Part shown: one piece after another, positions 62,107-64,000 of the stretch | How the letters are laid out: every line of letters starts with the position of its first letter | How positions within the stretch are numbered: the first letter of the stretch is position 1 | NCBI RefSeq assembly: GCF_020991365.1 | Contig: NZ_JAJLRA010000006.1 | Span: forward strand, 272,916 to 336,915 | Length of the DNA: 64,000 nt | Direction of reading: 5' to 3' | Source of the DNA: Streptacidiphilus sp. ASG 303 | Lineage (GTDB): Bacteria > Actinomycetota > Actinomycetes > Streptomycetales > Streptomycetaceae | Notes under the pieces: model-generated | Databases searched by the model: none | Seen by the model: the letters and a program-made list of their open reading frames with translations, nothing else | Told to the model about the DNA's origin: nothing | Program-made: the position numbers and the translations under genes

Positions 62107-63735
62107 ATGACCGAGGCCAGCAGCCACCCGGACGACACCTTCCACGTCTTCGACACCACGCTGCGCGACGGCGCCCAGCGCGAGGGCATCAACCTCACCG
62201 TCGCGGACAAGCTCGCCGTCGCCCGGTACCTGGACGAGTTCGGCGTCGGCTTCATCGAGGGCGGCTGGCCCGGCGCCAACCCCCGCGACACCGAGTTCTT
62301 CGCCCGCGCCCGCGACGAGCTCCACCTGCGGCACGCCCAGCTCGTCGCCTTCGGCGCCACCCGCCGGGCGGGCGGCACCGCCGCCGAGGACCCGCAGCTC
62401 GCCGCCCTGGTCGCCTCCGGCGCCCCCGTCGTCACCCTCGTGGCCAAGGCGCACGACCGCCACGTCGAGCTCGCCCTGCGCACCACCCCGGACGAGAACC
62501 TGGAGATGGTCCGCGACAGCGTCCGCCACCTGCGCGCCCAGGGCCGCCGCGTCTTCGTCGACTGCGAGCACTTCTTCGACGGCCACCGCGGCAACCGGGA
62601 GTACGCCCTCGCCGTCGTCCGGGCCGCGCACGAGGCCGGCGCCGACGTGGTGGTCCTCTGCGACACCAACGGCGGCACCCTGCCGAGCCGGGTGCACGAG
62701 GTCGTCGCCGACGTCCTCGCCGAGACCGGCGCCCGCCTCGGCATCCACGCCCAGGACGACGCCGGCTGCGCCGTCGCCAACACCCTCGCCGCCGTCGAGG
62801 CCGGCGCCACCCACGTCCAGTGCACCGCCAACGGCTACGGCGAGCGGGTCGGCAACGCCAACCTCTTCCCCGTGGTCGCCGCGCTGGAGCTCAAGATGGG
62901 CCGCCGGGTCCTGCCCCCCGGCCGGCTCGCCGAGACGACCCGCATCTCGCACGCCGTCGCCGAGGTCGTCAACCTCACCCCCTCCACCCACCAGCCGTAC
63001 GTGGGCGTCTCCGCCTTCGCCCACAAGGCGGGCCTCCACGCCTCCGCCATCAAGGTCGACCCCGACCTGTACCAGCACATCGACCCCGGGCTGGTCGGCA
63101 ACACCATGCGGATGCTGGTCTCCGACATGGCCGGCCGGGCCTCGGTGGAGCTCAAGGCGAAGGAGCTCGGCCACGACCTCTCCGCCGACCGCGACCTGGT
63201 CGGCCGGATCGTCGCCCGGATCAAGGAGCAGGAGAACGCCGGCTACACCTACGAGGCCGCCGACGCCTCCTTCGAGCTGCTGCTCCGCGACGAGGCCGCG
63301 GGCCGCCGCGAGCGCTTCTTCACCGTGGAGTCCTGGCGGGCCATCGTCGAGCAGACCCCGGGCGGCGGCGCCGTCAACGAGGCGACCGTGAAGCTGTGGG
63401 CCAAGGGCGAGCGGATCGTCGCCACCGGCGAGGGCAACGGGCCGGTGGACGCCCTGGACAGGGCGCTGCGCACCGGGCTGGAGCGGATCTACCCGCAGCT
63501 GGCCAAACTGGAGCTGGTGGACTACAAGGTCCGCATCCTGGAGGGCCGGCACGGCACCGGCTCGGAGACCCGGGTGCTCGTCGAGACCTCCGACGGCTCC
63601 GCCGAGTGGTCCACGGTGGGCGTGGCGGCCAACGTCATCGCCGCCTCCTGGCAGGCGCTGGACGACGCCTACACCTACGGCCTGCTGCGGGCCGGCGTGC
63701 AGCCCGGGCCCCAGGACCGGCCCGCACGGGGCTGA
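62107..63735 (+). CDS. cimA: (R)-citramalate synthase
   Basis: 542 aa. LeuA-like enzyme that condenses pyruvate with acetyl-CoA, feeding 2-oxobutyrate for isoleucine without threonine. TIM barrel: FDTTLRDGAQREGINLTVADK, EGGWPGANPRD, CDTNGG, HAQDDAGCAVANTLA, CTANGYGERVGNANL. AFAHKAGLHASA and the C-terminal LeuA dimer domain (DYKVRILEGRHGTGSETRVL) are present. EGGWPGANP matches the CimA/2-isopropylmalate-like subgroup rather than LeuA. Under its own attenuator. Confidence 0.92.
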   Translation: MTEASSHPDDTFHVFDTTLRDGAQREGINLTVADKLAVARYLDEFGVGFIEGGWPGANPRDTEFFARARDELHLRHAQLVAFGATRRAGGTAAEDPQLAALVASGAPVVTLVAKAHDRHVELALRTTPDENLEMVRDSVRHLRAQGRRVFVDCEHFFDGHRGNREYALAVVRAAHEAGADVVVLCDTNGGTLPSRVHEVVADVLAETGARLGIHAQDDAGCAVANTLAAVEAGATHVQCTANGYGERVGNANLFPVVAALELKMGRRVLPPGRLAETTRISHAVAEVVNLTPSTHQPYVGVSAFAHKAGLHASAIKVDPDLYQHIDPGLVGNTMRMLVSDMAGRASVELKAKELGHDLSADRDLVGRIVARIKEQENAGYTYEAADASFELLLRDEAAGRRERFFTVESWRAIVEQTPGGGAVNEATVKLWAKGERIVATGEGNGPVDALDRALRTGLERIYPQLAKLELVDYKVRILEGRHGTGSETRVLVETSDGSAEWSTVGVAANVIAASWQALDDAYTYGLLRAGVQPGPQDRPARG

Positions 63736-63780
63736 ACCGCACGGGAGCGGCCCCCGGAGGCCTGAACCGCACGGGAGCGG
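63732..63780 (+). repeat. 19-bp direct repeat after cimA
   Basis: CTGAACCGCACGGGAGCGG at 63732-63750 and again at 63762-63780; the first copy includes the cimA stop. Confidence 0.7.
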
Positions 63781-63799
63781 GCAGGCGCCCGTACACGGC

Positions 63800-63832
63800 C
63801 GGGAGCCGGCGGCCTGAGGCCGCCGGCTCCCG
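63800..63832. terminator. Convergent terminator
   Basis: Exact 15-base arms with a TGA loop between cimA and the convergent last gene. Confidence 0.65.
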
Positions 63833-63867
63833 TGGGGTCCGCCCCCGTGCCCGTCCCCGGGTCCGGC

Positions 63868-64000
63868 TCAGCGCAGCCGGGCGAGGAGGGCGTGCTCGAC
63901 GAGGGTGATCAGCGCGGACTTGGCGCTGTCGCGGCGTCGGGCGTCGGTGGTGATGATCGGCGTGTCCGGGCCGAGCTGCAGGGCCTCGCGGACCTCGTCG
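63868..64000 (-). CDS. C-terminal end of a CvnD-like GTP-binding protein (partial)
   Basis: Only the last 43 residues are in the window: DEVREALQLGPDTPIITTDA.. RRRDSAKSALITLVEHALLARLR, then stop. The pattern (VR.AL.L.P..P.., DAR.R.S.K..L..LVE) resembles the C-terminus of conservon CvnD small GTPases of Streptomyces. If correct, a cvnA-B-C-D operon lies just outside the right edge, read leftward. Confidence 0.55.
   Translation of the reverse strand, partial: DEVREALQLGPDTPIITTDARRRDSAKSALITLVEHALLARLR

Overview
The window is about 64 kb of very GC-rich, gene-dense DNA with actinobacterial signatures: GTG and TTG starts, many promoters whose -10 lies 6-7 bases before a start codon (leaderless genes), S. 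coelicolor-like gene order, and two c-di-GMP enzymes placed as in Streptomyces (next to ligA and next to ilvB). It is almost certainly a Streptomyces or a close relative (Streptomycetaceae), core chromosome. No prophage, insertion sequence, CRISPR array, rRNA or tRNA gene was seen.

Layout. (1) 1-5.6 kb: an accessory-looking three-gene module made of a partial PLD-like protein, a GHKL-ATPase protein translationally coupled to it, and a convergent leaderless regulator with a SARP-type DNA-binding/BTAD half in front of a C-terminal receiver. (2) 6.0-11.5 kb: a small membrane protein, then on the minus strand gcvT-gcvH-glyA-sdaA, headed by a tandem glycine riboswitch; together they turn glycine into serine and then pyruvate. 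(3) 11.7-16.5 kb: a P-loop protein, two SseB-like proteins and a DUF885 peptidase gene that carries a frameshift. (4) 17.1-23.4 kb: a five-gene oligopeptide ABC importer in the order permease C, binding lipoprotein, permease B, ATPase D, ATPase F. (5) 23.5-32 kb: TRIC-type channel, cysteine desulfurase and mnmA (tRNA 2-thiolation), LOG-like protein, SDR, MetE-like protein, ligA. (6) 32-34 kb: RmdB-type GGDEF-EAL protein. (7) 34.4-38.1 kb: gatC-gatA-small membrane protein-gatB (Gln-tRNA amidation). (8) 38.5-44.3 kb: small protein, large LuxR-family ATPase regulator, secreted sugar dehydrogenase, hydroxyacid dehydrogenase. (9) 44.7-47.9 kb: CdgF-type PAS-GGDEF-EAL protein with a decayed EAL domain. 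(10) 47.9-63.7 kb: branched-chain amino acid and serine block: attenuated ilvB-ilvN-ilvC, serA, (39-aa small protein, secreted subtilase), leuB, ilvE, (Uma2 nuclease-like gene), attenuated cimA. (11) the window ends inside a minus-strand gene resembling the C-terminus of conservon GTPase CvnD.

Regulation visible in sequence: a tandem glycine riboswitch; two leader-peptide attenuators (MRTRILVLGGRVG before ilvB, MPPLVVINGSRRAGPQ before cimA), each followed by a hairpin plus U-run; about eleven leaderless or near-leaderless promoters; many long GC hairpins between operons. The most interesting unexplained parts are the PLD/GHKL/inverted-response-regulator module at the left edge, the structured leader before the small membrane protein at 6.04 kb, and the paired leaderless attenuators.
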